64,000 nucleotides of DNA from Gemmobacter sp. 24YEA27 (GTDB lineage Bacteria > Pseudomonadota > Alphaproteobacteria > Rhodobacterales > Rhodobacteraceae): positions 2,842,001-2,906,000 of the forward strand of contig NZ_JASJPW010000001.1 of assembly GCF_030052995.1 (NCBI RefSeq). The letters run 5' to 3'. The notes under the pieces were generated by a model. The model was not told where the DNA came from. It searched no databases and worked only from the letters and a program-made list of their open reading frames with translations. Made by a program: the position numbers and the translations under genes. Positions 55,875 to 64,000 of the stretch are shown piece by piece; the stretch's first letter is position 1, and the number at the start of each line of letters is the position of its first letter.

Positions 55875-56040
55875 TGCTCTGATCCCCGGATGATGCTGCC
55901 TTTCCCTATATCAGACGCGCCCCCCCGTCAAAACCCTGGCCATCACCAGATCGTCACCCCGGCGGAAACCGCCCGACCGAACATACCTGACCGAACAGGC
56001 CCGGGGAACCTCACCAAAGCGCCAGACATCGCGCTGCATT

Positions 56041-56103
56041 TTCTGTCACTAAATATCCCGGGGGAGTCATGGCTCCGCCATGACGGGGGCAGCGCCCCCT
56101 GCC
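56041..56103. repeat. Palindromic intergenic repeat, copy E
   Basis: Begins TTCTGTCACTAAATATCCCG, then GGGG, an inner stem GTCATGG-CTCCG-CCATGAC and an outer GGGGGC-AGC-GCCCCC hairpin. It lies in the 285-base gap between the amidase stop and the PBP1A start. The inner stem is fully paired yet unlike that of copies C and D. Confidence 0.85.
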
Positions 56104-56159
56104 CGGCCCGCCACTGCACGCGGCCCCCGTCCAGCGCCGCCCTCAGTCCAGCGCGGCCC

Positions 56160-57422
56160 TCAGTCCCGCGCCGCCCGCAAAGCCGCATCTTCCTTTGCCC
56201 AGGCAAGGATCCCGTCCCGCATCGCCGCGGCCATCCTGGCCCGCCATTCCGGATCGGTCAGCCGTTTCAGATCCCGCGCCGAGGACAAAAAGCCCAGCTC
56301 CACAAGGACCGAAGGAATATCGGGGGATTTCAGCACCGAGAAGCCGCCTTCCTGATGCGGCTTGCGATGCATCCTGAGATCCGCCCCCTTTATCGACGCC
56401 TCCAGCGCCGACACCAGCCGGTCGATCCTTGGCTTTGTCTCGGTCCGTGCCATGTCGATCAGCACTGTCGCCACCAGATCGTCCTGGGCCGAAAGATCGA
56501 TCCCCGCCAGCAGATCGTCACGCTCATGCCGTTCGGCCAGCGCCTCCGCCGCGGCATCGCTGGCCGCATCTGAGAGGGTGTAAAGCGTCGCGCCATGCGC
56601 CTCGCCCTCGGCCAGGGCATCGGCATGGAGCGAGAGAAACAGATCCGCGCCCGCTGCCCGCGCCACCGAGATCCGCGTCTCAAGCGGCACGAAGATGTCT
56701 TCTTCGCGGGTCAGAACCACTTTGAACCGCTCGTCCCGCGCCAGCAATTCCTTGAATTCACGCGCGAATGTCAGCATCAGATCGGCTTCTTTATGGCCGT
56801 CGCGTTCTGCGCCCGGGTCGATGCCGCCATGACCGGGATCAAGCACCACGATGATCGACCCGCCCGCGCGCCTCGCGATCACCGGAACATCTGCAGGCAC
56901 CGGCAGAGACCATTCCTCAGGCTCCGGCAGCGCGGTGATCTTTGCAAAATTTGCCGCCGAACTCGGGCTCAGACGAATGGTCAGCCGCGCCGTCTCGGCG
57001 GCCCCTGCCCGGCCGGTCTCCATCCCCGCCCGGAGCACCTGCCAGGGCCCGTCCAGTTCGATCACCAGCCGCGACCAGCCGGGACGGAAGATCCCTGCCC
57101 GCATCGCACGAACAGGCTCTGCCACCTGGGGCATCCGCTCAAGGCCCGCCCAGTCGACCTCGCGCATGTCAAGGATCATGCGCGGCGGGTTATCAAGCAT
57201 TCTCACCCGCCAGGGCACCGGCTGGCTGATCGACAGATCCAGCACCAGATCGCCGGTTTCCTGCGAAAGCGACGATTGCGCCGGATCAAACCGGGCCAGC
57301 GCGCTCAGCACAGGTGTGACCGCCGGCGGGCTGGTTTCAGCCTTCAGCCCAGGGACAGGTCCGCCCGACAGCATAACAGCAAAGGCCACGGCCAAAGCCC
57401 GCGCCAGCCTTGAAACTCCCAT
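56160..57422 (-). CDS. amiC: N-acetylmuramoyl-L-alanine amidase (AmiC type)
   Basis: Cleaves septal peptidoglycan to separate daughter cells. 420 residues: signal peptide 1-28, AMIN domain about 35-155 (septal targeting), Amidase_3 domain about 190-412. Zinc ligands H198 (DPGHGGIDPG), E212 and H266 (SLHADA), catalytic E375 (VLVELGFLSS). The inhibitory helix typical of EnvC-regulated enzymes may lie at 286-320. The start at 57422 was chosen because MGVSRLARAL begins the signal. Confidence 0.94.
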   Translation of the reverse strand: MGVSRLARALAVAFAVMLSGGPVPGLKAETSPPAVTPVLSALARFDPAQSSLSQETGDLVLDLSISQPVPWRVRMLDNPPRMILDMREVDWAGLERMPQVAEPVRAMRAGIFRPGWSRLVIELDGPWQVLRAGMETGRAGAAETARLTIRLSPSSAANFAKITALPEPEEWSLPVPADVPVIARRAGGSIIVVLDPGHGGIDPGAERDGHKEADLMLTFAREFKELLARDERFKVVLTREEDIFVPLETRISVARAAGADLFLSLHADALAEGEAHGATLYTLSDAASDAAAEALAERHERDDLLAGIDLSAQDDLVATVLIDMARTETKPRIDRLVSALEASIKGADLRMHRKPHQEGGFSVLKSPDIPSVLVELGFLSSARDLKRLTDPEWRARMAAAMRDGILAWAKEDAALRAARD

Positions 57423-57512
57423 AGAGCCCGATCCCCGCAACCCGCATCCGGAACCTGTCAAAGGCCGGAAAATGTTCCCGTGATTATGGAAAATCCGCCG
57501 TGTGAAGTCCAT

Positions 57513-58664
57513 TCACCTTGCGGCCATGAAGCGCGAGAGCCGCGCCAGCCCCTCGACAATATCTGCGGTCGCCCGCGCATAGGAAAAGCGCAGCCGCTGC
57601 CGGCCCCGGATCGGATCGAAATCCAGCCCCGGCGTCACCGCCACGCCTGCGTTCTGCAGGATCTCGCTCGCAAATTCCAGGCTGTTTTCCGTCAGATCCG
57701 ATACATCCGCATAGATGTAGAACGCCCCGTCCGGCGGCGCGATCCGGGTGAAACCGGCTTTCGGCAGGCCTTCCAGCATCAGACGGCGGTTCTCGCGGTA
57801 GACGGCGCGATTGGCCTCCAGCTCATCGGTGCAATCCAGCGCCGCCAGGGCCGCGATCTGGGCAGGATGGGGCGGGCAGATGAACATATTCTGCGCCAGC
57901 CGCTCGACCCGGCGGATCTGATCCTCCGGCACCACCATCCAGCCGATCCTCCAGCCGGTCATCGAGAAATATTTCGAGAAGGAATTGATCACCCAGGCAG
58001 TGTCGCTGACCTCCAGCGCCGAAACCGCCCGCGCGGCGTAATGCAGCCCGTGATAGATCTCGTCCGAGATGAAGGGGATACCGCGTGCCTCTGCCCAGCC
58101 GGTCAGCGCCGCCAGCGCATCGCGGTCGAGCATCGTGCCGCTCGGGTTACCAGGTGAGGCGACGATCAGCCCGTCGAGGTCATGGCCGTCAAGATCCGCC
58201 GGCACCGGCTGCAGCCGGTTCTCATCCTGCGCCGGAATGCCGACCGGCACCAGCGACAACGCGCGCAGGATCTGGCGATAGCTCGGATAGCCCGGTTCCC
58301 CGAGCCCGACCCGCTGGCCGGCATCGAACAGCGCGGTGAACGCCAGCAGGAACGCGCCGGAAGAGCCTGAGGTCACAATGACCCGGGCAGGATCGATGTC
58401 GATATCATACCAGCGCCGGTAAAGCCCGGCGATGCCCGCGCGCAGCTCGGGCAGGCCGGTCGCGACCGTATAGCCCAGCGGCTGGTCAAGGGCGTGGATC
58501 AGCGCGTCGCGGGCGGCTTTCGGCGCGGGCGTGCCGGGCTGGCCGACTTCCATATGGATGATATGGCGGCCTTCGGCCTCAAGCCGGCGGGCCTGTTCCA
58601 TCACATCCATCACAATAAAGGGATCGACATCACCCCGCCTGGATCCCTGACTTGTAATGCCCAT
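57513..58664 (-). CDS. Class I PLP-dependent aminotransferase
   Basis: Fold type I transaminase of 383 residues. PLP lysine K231 in NSFSKYFSMTGWRIGW, D201 and Y204 in ISDEIYHGL, PGNPSG (171-176). The sequence is closest to AspC-like class I enzymes of the 1-beta subgroup, but the amino donor cannot be set from sequence. It starts 88 bases before the divergent DsbA-type gene and ends 90 bases before the amidase. Confidence 0.9.
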   Translation of the reverse strand: MGITSQGSRRGDVDPFIVMDVMEQARRLEAEGRHIIHMEVGQPGTPAPKAARDALIHALDQPLGYTVATGLPELRAGIAGLYRRWYDIDIDPARVIVTSGSSGAFLLAFTALFDAGQRVGLGEPGYPSYRQILRALSLVPVGIPAQDENRLQPVPADLDGHDLDGLIVASPGNPSGTMLDRDALAALTGWAEARGIPFISDEIYHGLHYAARAVSALEVSDTAWVINSFSKYFSMTGWRIGWMVVPEDQIRRVERLAQNMFICPPHPAQIAALAALDCTDELEANRAVYRENRRLMLEGLPKAGFTRIAPPDGAFYIYADVSDLTENSLEFASEILQNAGVAVTPGLDFDPIRGRQRLRFSYARATADIVEGLARLSRFMAAR

Positions 58665-58752
58665 CCGCTGCCCCCTAAAATGCCGGAAATCACGCGCGAG
58701 CCGGCTGACTGGACCCTGCGCGTGCCAAGGTCAACCCGGAAGGATTCCCCCT

Positions 58753-59502
58753 ATGCGCCCCGCCCTCGCCCTTGCCGCGCTTCTGACGGCTGTCTCAGTT
58801 CCTGCGGTAAAGGCGGAAAGCCTGAAAGACATGATCGCCGCCGAGCCGGAGGTCTTCAACGACGCGGTGGCCGACTACCTTCTGGCCAATCCCGAGATCA
58901 TCATCGAGGCGATGAAGGTTCTGCAATCGCGCGAGGATGATGCCGCCGCCTCGCGCGATATCGACATGCTGGCCGCGAACCGCGATGCGATCTTCAACAA
59001 TGCCGCCGACTGGTCGGGCGGCAATCTCCAGGGCGATGTGGTGCTGGTCGAATTCATGGATTACCGCTGCGGCTATTGCCACAAGGCCTTTGAAGAGGTC
59101 GAAGAACTGGTGAAAAGCGACGGCAATATCCGCTTCGTGCTGAAGGAATTCCCGGTTCTGGGCGAGCAGTCGGTGCTGGCGGCAAAATTCGCCATCGCGG
59201 TGAAGATGCTCCATGGCGACGAGGCCTATAAGAAAGCGCATGACGCGCTTTTCGCGATGCGCGGCGATATGACGCCCGATACGCTGACGCGGCTGGCGGA
59301 AGGGCTGGGCCATGACGGGGCGGCGCTGCTGGCAAAGGCCGCAACGCCCGAAGTCCAGGCAGTGATCGACGCCAATTACGCGCTGGCCGATACGATGGCG
59401 ATCAACGGCACACCGACCTTCGTGATCGATGACGCGATGGTGCGGGGCTATGTGCCGCTGGACGGAATGCGCCAGATTGTCGAACGCCAGCGCAAGGGCT
59501 GA
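58753..59502 (+). CDS. DsbA-family thiol-disulfide oxidoreductase
   Basis: Periplasmic oxidoreductase of 249 residues. Signal peptide 1-21 (ends VKA), then a helical N-terminal extension (22-90) of the ScsC/Com1 type, which in relatives mediates oligomerisation. Active site CGYC (C106-C109) in FMDYRCGYCHKAF and cis-Pro in GTPTFVIDD. AAGGA precedes the ATG. It could be an oxidase or isomerase; the N-terminal extension favours an isomerase-like partner. Followed by a bidirectional terminator. Confidence 0.92.
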   Translation: MRPALALAALLTAVSVPAVKAESLKDMIAAEPEVFNDAVADYLLANPEIIIEAMKVLQSREDDAAASRDIDMLAANRDAIFNNAADWSGGNLQGDVVLVEFMDYRCGYCHKAFEEVEELVKSDGNIRFVLKEFPVLGEQSVLAAKFAIAVKMLHGDEAYKKAHDALFAMRGDMTPDTLTRLAEGLGHDGAALLAKAATPEVQAVIDANYALADTMAINGTPTFVIDDAMVRGYVPLDGMRQIVERQRKG

Positions 59503-59520
59503 CCTTCAGACCACAGATTA

Positions 59521-59558
59521 AAAAAGCCCCGCAATCCTTTAAGATTGCGGGGCTTTTT
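59521..59558. terminator. Bidirectional intrinsic terminator between DsbA-type gene and ispG
   Basis: Perfect 16-base arms, AAAAAGCCCCGCAATC and its complement, around a six-base loop, with A and T tracts on opposite edges. It sits between the convergent DsbA-type gene and ispG and can terminate both. Confidence 0.95.
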
Positions 59559-59571
59559 GATGTCTGTGGGT

Positions 59572-60696
59572 TCACTCTGCCGCTTTGATCGTCTCGGCGT
59601 CGATCTCGACTGCGCGTTTCTCGACCAGCTCGACGATATGGTCGATCATCTGGTCATTGTTCATCTTATGGCTTTGTTTGCCGGCCATATAGACCATGCC
59701 ATTCCCTGCACCACCACCGGTAAAGCCGATATCGGTCATCAGCGCCTCACCCGGCCCGTTCACCACACAGCCGATGATCGAAAGGCTCATCGGCGTCTTG
59801 ATATGTTCCAGCCGGCGCTCGAGTTTCTCGACGGTTTTGATCACGTCAAAGCCCTGGCGCGCGCAGGAGGGGCAGGAGATGATCTGCACGCCGCGCGTCC
59901 TGAGGCCCAGCGATTTCAGGATCTCATAGCCGACCTTGACCTCCTCGACCGGGTCCGCCGAAAGCGAGACCCGGATCGTATCGCCGATGCCGAACCACAA
60001 AAGGCTCCCCAGCCCTACCGCCGATTTCACGGTGCCCGACATCAGGCCCCCGGCCTCGGTGATCCCGAGGTGAATGGGCGCATCGGTGGCGGCAGCCAGC
60101 TGTTGATAGGCGGCGGCTGCAAGGAACACATCCGAGGCCTTCACCGAGATCTTGAATTCGTGGAAATCGTGATCCTGCAGGATCCTGATATGGTCGAGGC
60201 CACTTTCGACCATCGCATCCGGGCAGGGTTCGCCATATTTATCAAGGAGATGCTTTTCCAGAGACCCGGCATTCACCCCGATCCGGATCGAACAGCCATG
60301 GTCTTTCGCGGCGCGGACCACCTCGGCCACGCGCTTCGCGTCGCCGATATTGCCGGGGTTGATGCGCAGACAGGCGGCGCCTGCCTCGGCGGCCTCGATG
60401 GCGCGTTTGTAGTGGAAATGGATATCCGCCACGATGGGCACCGGGCTTTCGCGGCAGATTTCGCGCAAAGCGGCGGTCGAATCCGTATCGGGCGTCGAGA
60501 TACGGACGATATCCGCCCCCGCCTCTGCCGCACGGATCACCTGATCCAGCGTCGCGCGCACATCCGACGTGATCGTGTTGGTCATGGTCTGCACCGAGAT
60601 CGGCGCATCGCCCCCGACCGGTACAGAGCCGACCATGATCTTCCGGCTCTGGCGGCGTTCGATATTCCGCCAGGGGCGGATCGGGTTGAGACTCAT
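59572..60696 (-). CDS. ispG: 4-hydroxy-3-methylbut-2-en-1-yl diphosphate synthase (flavodoxin)
   Basis: Penultimate step of the non-mevalonate isoprenoid pathway, [4Fe-4S] enzyme. Cluster ligands C275 and C278 ([13 protein letters not shown]), C310 and E317 ([12 protein letters not shown]) are all present. The TIM barrel starts [11 protein letters not shown]. 374 residues; the start at 60696 ([15 protein letters not shown]) was chosen by conservation, the open frame upstream being Arg-rich. It lies 117 bases beyond the RodZ-like gene, the same order as in gammaproteobacteria. Confidence 0.97.
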   Translation of the reverse strand: MSLNPIRPWRNIERRQSRKIMVGSVPVGGDAPISVQTMTNTITSDVRATLDQVIRAAEAGADIVRISTPDTDSTAALREICRESPVPIVADIHFHYKRAIEAAEAGAACLRINPGNIGDAKRVAEVVRAAKDHGCSIRIGVNAGSLEKHLLDKYGEPCPDAMVESGLDHIRILQDHDFHEFKISVKASDVFLAAAAYQQLAAATDAPIHLGITEAGGLMSGTVKSAVGLGSLLWFGIGDTIRVSLSADPVEEVKVGYEILKSLGLRTRGVQIISCPSCARQGFDVIKTVEKLERRLEHIKTPMSLSIIGCVVNGPGEALMTDIGFTGGGAGNGMVYMAGKQSHKMNNDQMIDHIVELVEKRAVEIDAETIKAAE

Positions 60697-60813
60697 TCCC
60701 GCATACTCCGGTTGATGCCTCGCCCTATGTAATCCCGCCCGTGCCGCACGGCAACCGGCCCGCAGCACGGGCCGGGTCACATTGCAGCAATGTCGCAGAT
60801 TACCGCGCCCTGA

Positions 60814-62049
60814 TTACTGGGCGGGCTTTGTGGTCGCGCAGCTGGAAGCCAGATTGGGCAGCGCGCCGCTGGCATCTGCCGTCATGATCCGCGCCAGATC
60901 GCGGTCTTTCGCCAGATCGGCTTCGGCATATTTGCCGGTCACCGCTTCGGGCGAAAGCGCGATATTCGACGCGACATTGGCGCCGGGTGCGGCCGGACCA
61001 TAGGTCTTGCCGCCCACCACGAAATAGACGCCGCCGGAATTGCCGGTGCGCAGGCTTGCCACCTCTTCCATCGCCGGCACCTGATAGCTTTCGCAGGTGT
61101 TCAGGATCTTCTCAAACAGGACGGTACCATCGGCAGAACTCACGCGCATCCAGGCCGGGCGCACCGCCAGGATCTGCACACCCGGAGGCGCATCGGCGGT
61201 GACCTGGATCACGCCCTCCTGCGGCCCGGCGCCGGTCTCTGCTGCGACAACGCCGCTGACACCGCCGGCCTCGGCCCCGCCTATACGCGGGTCAATCGAG
61301 CCGATCGGGCCATTGCGCGATTCAAACACCGGCACATCAAGCGCCTGCGGACGGTAAAGCCGGTCCATCAGATCGGGCGCGGCCCCGGCCTGAGCGGTCT
61401 GGGTCACCGGGGTCCGGCTCGCCTCGTCGCTCATGGCGGTTTGCTGCGCCACATCCTGTTGCAGCGGATCGATGGAGACGACGACCGCAGGGGCCTCATC
61501 CACCGGCGCCAGCTGCACGCGCTGCACCTCCTGAAGGATCGACCAGCCGCCATACCCGATGGCGCCGATCAGCACGACCAGAACGGCAAGCGAACCCACA
61601 GCCCCCGGCTCGATCTTCGAGAGCCAGCTTTCGCCGCGCGGCACGAAGGTCAGATTGGGATTGGCAAGCGGTTCCGAGAAATCGCTGCGCGGGCGCGCCT
61701 GGGCCGCGCGCGGCGTCCCTGCCTGGGCCGACATGCCATGGGCGGGGGTGAAATTCGCTTCCTTGCAGAAGCGTGCGAAAGCGATATCCGAATCCATGCC
61801 CAGATAGCGGGAATAAGACCGCACATAGCCCGCCACGAAACCGGGCGATTCAAAAGCGGAGATATCAGCATTCTCGATGGCGGCTATATAGGTCGCCTTG
61901 ATCTTCAGATCGCGCTGAACATCAAGAAGGGACTTGCCCAGCGTCGCGCGTTCACCGCGCATAATATCACCAAGCCGCAAGTCGAAATCGTCAAAGCCTT
62001 TCGGCTTTTCGTCTTCCGCTGCCTGAGGTTTCGACCTCCAGCTGATCAT
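60814..62049 (-). CDS. rodZ: RodZ-like cytoskeleton-associated protein (HTH + DUF4115)
   Basis: A 411-residue bitopic membrane protein. The cytoplasmic HTH_25 domain (about 22-95, with ERATLGKSLLDVQRDLKIK and YIAAIENADISAFESPGFVAGYVRSY in part) would bind MreB. The membrane helix is about 148-168 (VGSLAVLVVLIGAIGYGGW). A Pro/Ala/Gln linker leads to the periplasmic RodZ C-terminal domain (about 280-365, with QILAVRPAWMRVSSADG). Upstream of ispG as is usual for rodZ. The acidic start and length differ from E. coli RodZ. Confidence 0.88.
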   Translation of the reverse strand: MISWRSKPQAAEDEKPKGFDDFDLRLGDIMRGERATLGKSLLDVQRDLKIKATYIAAIENADISAFESPGFVAGYVRSYSRYLGMDSDIAFARFCKEANFTPAHGMSAQAGTPRAAQARPRSDFSEPLANPNLTFVPRGESWLSKIEPGAVGSLAVLVVLIGAIGYGGWSILQEVQRVQLAPVDEAPAVVVSIDPLQQDVAQQTAMSDEASRTPVTQTAQAGAAPDLMDRLYRPQALDVPVFESRNGPIGSIDPRIGGAEAGGVSGVVAAETGAGPQEGVIQVTADAPPGVQILAVRPAWMRVSSADGTVLFEKILNTCESYQVPAMEEVASLRTGNSGGVYFVVGGKTYGPAAPGANVASNIALSPEAVTGKYAEADLAKDRDLARIMTADASGALPNLASSCATTKPAQ

Positions 62050-62132
62050 GCGATGCCCGTCCCCCAGCCTGCGCCTCTGGACCCGTTTGGCCGCGCCTTA
62101 TCTGGCATCGGTCTCTTCGGGTTGTCCCACCG

Positions 62133-62172
62133 GGTGAGTCTCCGCGTCCTTATCACGTTCGCGCGACTCACC
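62133..62172. other. Inverted repeat carrying two GANTC sites upstream of rodZ
   Basis: GGTGAGTC (62133-62140) and GACTCACC (62165-62172) pair perfectly around a 24-base loop, and each arm contains a GANTC site. It lies in the 182-base gap between hemA and rodZ, both on the minus strand, so it may be a weak hemA terminator or part of the rodZ promoter. Confidence 0.4.
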
Positions 62173-62231
62173 TCGCTTCGTATTGCGAAAACGCTAACAC
62201 AGGGCAAGAGTTTTTGCACATGCGAGAATGC

Positions 62232-63461
62232 TCAGGCGGATGCTTCGGCGCGATTCAGCGCACAATGCCCCCAGAGCTGATCCATCGCCTTCACAAGCTG
62301 GTCAATTTCCGCCGCGCCATGCACCGGCGAGGGCGTGAACCGCAGCCGTTCGGTGCCGCGCGGCACGGTCGGGAAATTGATCGGCTGCACATAGATGCCG
62401 AACTGGTCGAGCAACATATCCGAGAGCATCTTGCAATGGATGGGGTTGCCGACATGAACCGGCACAATATGTGTATCATGATCGATGATCGGCAGGCCAA
62501 GGCCGCGCAGCCGCATCTTAAGGATGCGCGCCTGGTCCTGGTGCTGTTTGCGCAAAGCCCGACCGCCCTCGCCCTTCAGAAACCGGATCGCGGCCGCCGC
62601 ACCTGCCGCAACCACCGGCGGAATCGAGGTAGTGAAGATAAAACCGGGCGCATAGGAGCGCACGGCATCAACCATCTTCGCAGATGCAGCAATATAGCCG
62701 CCAAACACGCCGAAAGCCTTGCCCAGCGTCGCGTTCACAATATCGATCCGGTGCATCTGGCGATCACGTTCCGCAAGCCCTGCCCCGCGCGCGCCATACA
62801 TGCCAACGGCATGGACTTCGTCGAGATAGGTCAGCGCGCCGAATTCTTCGGCCAGGTCACAGATCGCGCTGATCGGCGCCACATCGGCATCCATTGAATA
62901 GATCGATTCAAACGCGATCAGCTTCGGCGCGGCAGGGTCATCCGCCGCCAGCAATTCGCGCAGATGCGCCACATCATTATGGCGGAAGATCCGCTTCTGA
63001 CCGCCGCCGCGCCGGATCCCCTCGATCATCGAGGCGTGATTGAGCGCGTCCGAGTAAATGATCAGCCCGGGGAAAATCACCTTCAGCGTCGAAAGCGTCG
63101 CATCATTGGCAGTATAGGCAGAAGAGAAAACCAGCGCCGCCTCCTGGCCATGCAGATCGGCGATCTCGGTCTCGAGCCGTTTGTGATAGACGGTCGTGCC
63201 CGAGATGTTGCGGGTGCCGCCCGAACCGGCGCCGGTGGCCTCCAGCGCCTCATGCATCGCGCCCAGCACGTCCGGATGCTGCCCCATGCCAAGATAGTCA
63301 TTGCCACACCAGACGGTGATCTGCTGCTCGCTGCCATCGGGACGGGTGCGGATCGCATGCGGGAACTGGCCCTTGCGACGCTCGATATCAATGAAGGTGC
63401 GGTAGCGCCCCTCGTCATGAAGCCTGCCAAGCGCGGAATCGAGCGCTGCATCGTAATTCAT
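62232..63461 (-). CDS. hemA: 5-aminolevulinate synthase
   Basis: Condenses glycine and succinyl-CoA to 5-aminolevulinate, the first haem and chlorophyll precursor by the C4 route of alphaproteobacteria. PLP lysine K248 in [13 protein letters not shown] matches the Rhodobacter enzyme. Also [11 protein letters not shown] (83-93), [11 protein letters not shown] (213-223) and [10 protein letters not shown]. 409 residues. It diverges from the M20 peptidase. A second isozyme, as in Rhodobacter, could exist elsewhere. No haem-regulatory CP motif was seen at the N-terminus. Confidence 0.97.
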   Translation of the reverse strand: MNYDAALDSALGRLHDEGRYRTFIDIERRKGQFPHAIRTRPDGSEQQITVWCGNDYLGMGQHPDVLGAMHEALEATGAGSGGTRNISGTTVYHKRLETEIADLHGQEAALVFSSAYTANDATLSTLKVIFPGLIIYSDALNHASMIEGIRRGGGQKRIFRHNDVAHLRELLAADDPAAPKLIAFESIYSMDADVAPISAICDLAEEFGALTYLDEVHAVGMYGARGAGLAERDRQMHRIDIVNATLGKAFGVFGGYIAASAKMVDAVRSYAPGFIFTTSIPPVVAAGAAAAIRFLKGEGGRALRKQHQDQARILKMRLRGLGLPIIDHDTHIVPVHVGNPIHCKMLSDMLLDQFGIYVQPINFPTVPRGTERLRFTPSPVHGAAEIDQLVKAMDQLWGHCALNRAEASA

Positions 63462-63583
63462 GGGTCCGTCCTCACGTCTTTGCGGCGCCCTTTATGGACC
63501 TCAAGCCGCCGCCCGGCTTTGATATGCGTCATGTCACGACACAAGTGAACCTGACGAAATGTCGCTGCCACCATATAATCATT

Positions 63584-63599
63584 CTAAACCCAGCTTTAG
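63584..63599. promoter_or_regulatory. Inverted repeat CTAAA-N6-TTTAG upstream of hemA
   Basis: CTAAACCCAGCTTTAG is symmetric in its outer five bases on each side. It lies 123 bases upstream of the hemA ATG and 145 bases before the peptidase. It faintly resembles half-sites of iron-responsive (Irr-like) boxes, but the spacing does not fit a known consensus. Confidence 0.3.
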
Positions 63600-63743
63600 C
63601 GTGGTGCGACACAAAATGCTACCTCTCCGGATTGGTTAACTGATATCCGGACGGCCTCACCGCAAACAGATGGCAGGCGCCGCCTCTGGACAGTTGCGCC
63701 CGGTCCTGGCAGGTTTCCTCAACATGACCCGGGAGAGACCGCG

Positions 63744-64000
63744 ATGAGCGCCGCCGACACCAACAATCACCTGGACCAGATCCTTGCAGGGATCGACAGG
63801 GCCCTGCCCGACGCGATTGAGCGCCTGAAAGAGCTTTTGCGCATTCCCTCGATTTCGACCGACCCCGCCTGGAAAGCCGATTGCGCCCGCGCCGCCGACT
63901 GGCTGGTCGCCGATCTGCAGAGCCTTGGCTTTGAGGCCAGTGCCCGCCCGACGCCGGGGCATCCGATGGTGGTCGCCCATGCCGGCGAGGGACCGCGCCA
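63744..64000 (+). CDS. M20-family metallopeptidase, N-terminal part (runs off the window)
   Basis: The first 85 codons of a dipeptidase/acetylornithine-deacetylase type enzyme. It begins MSAADTNNHLDQILAGIDRA, then LKELLRIPSISTDPAWKADC, the characteristic M20 N-terminal helix-loop, and LVADLQSLGFEASARPTPGH with MVVAHAGEGPR leading toward the first metal-binding histidine outside the window. GGGAGAGA precedes the ATG. Diverges from hemA. Substrate cannot be judged from this part. Confidence 0.85.
   Translation, partial: MSAADTNNHLDQILAGIDRALPDAIERLKELLRIPSISTDPAWKADCARAADWLVADLQSLGFEASARPTPGHPMVVAHAGEGPR

Noticed and set aside
63519..63532. FNR-like TTGATATGCGTCAT upstream of hemA
   Set aside because: Only the left half matches; the right half has two mismatches to ATCAA, so it is below what I would call a site.

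Overview
The window is 64 kb of chromosome from a GC-rich alphaproteobacterium, most likely a member of the Rhodobacterales (Rhodobacter/Paracoccus group). The reasons are: a C4-pathway 5-aminolevulinate synthase whose catalytic lysine falls at residue 248 as in Rhodobacter; an aa3 oxidase subunit I with the Rhodobacter residue pattern at a constant offset; a SAM-II riboswitch in front of metZ; a dnaG-rpoD pair without rpsU; a CtrA-type box; and clustered GANTC (CcrM) sites. It is core genome: I see no transposase, integrase, prophage, CRISPR array, rRNA or tRNA. The only mobile-looking material is a family of short palindromic intergenic repeats.

Layout. 1-7.1 kb: a decayed small gene, tgt (queuosine), then a TetR-regulated RND efflux operon with a perfect palindromic operator. 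7.1-11.1 kb: a Fur/Mur-type regulator, a rotted macA-like gene, and aroK-aroB with a DUF2478 gene. 11.3-16.6 kb: a coupled membrane microprotein, a secreted helical protein and xerD; then ctaD behind a perfect FNR box, and DUF2244. 16.6-25.3 kb: yqeY/carA divergent pair, a large glycosyltransferase behind a CtrA box, a GntR regulator, a HAD nucleotidase, a UbiH-like monooxygenase and riboswitch-controlled metZ. 25.4-37.2 kb: folE2, DUF1287, trkH, a secreted trypsin-like pseudoprotease, dnaG-rpoD, a GlxA-type regulator and a GST. 37.3-50.1 kb: yciB, a secreted protein and ftsY; a frameshifted alkB; two tandem secreted cysteine-containing paralogues; xseA; and the tightly overlapping argS-SPOR-nagZ-scpA-scpB cluster, in which nagZ is frameshifted. 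50.2-64 kb: ccmE, argC, prfB, PBP1A, an amidase, an aminotransferase, a DsbA-type protein, ispG, a RodZ-like protein, hemA and the start of an M20 peptidase.

Themes. The window is rich in cell-envelope and division functions (PBP1A, AmiC-type amidase, NagZ, SPOR protein, RodZ-like, FtsY, ScpAB, XerD, YciB), and in haem and respiration (hemA, ccmE, ctaD). Several regulatory sites can be read directly: a TetR operator, an FNR box, a CtrA box, a SAM-II riboswitch, a cluster of four GATTC sites before rpoD, and several intrinsic terminators. The most unusual items are the dispersed palindromic repeats whose inner stems change while pairing is kept, the pseudoprotease with its triad replaced, the hairpin-rich leader before dnaG, the tandem secreted paralogues, and two single-base frameshifts (alkB, nagZ) that are either real losses or assembly errors.
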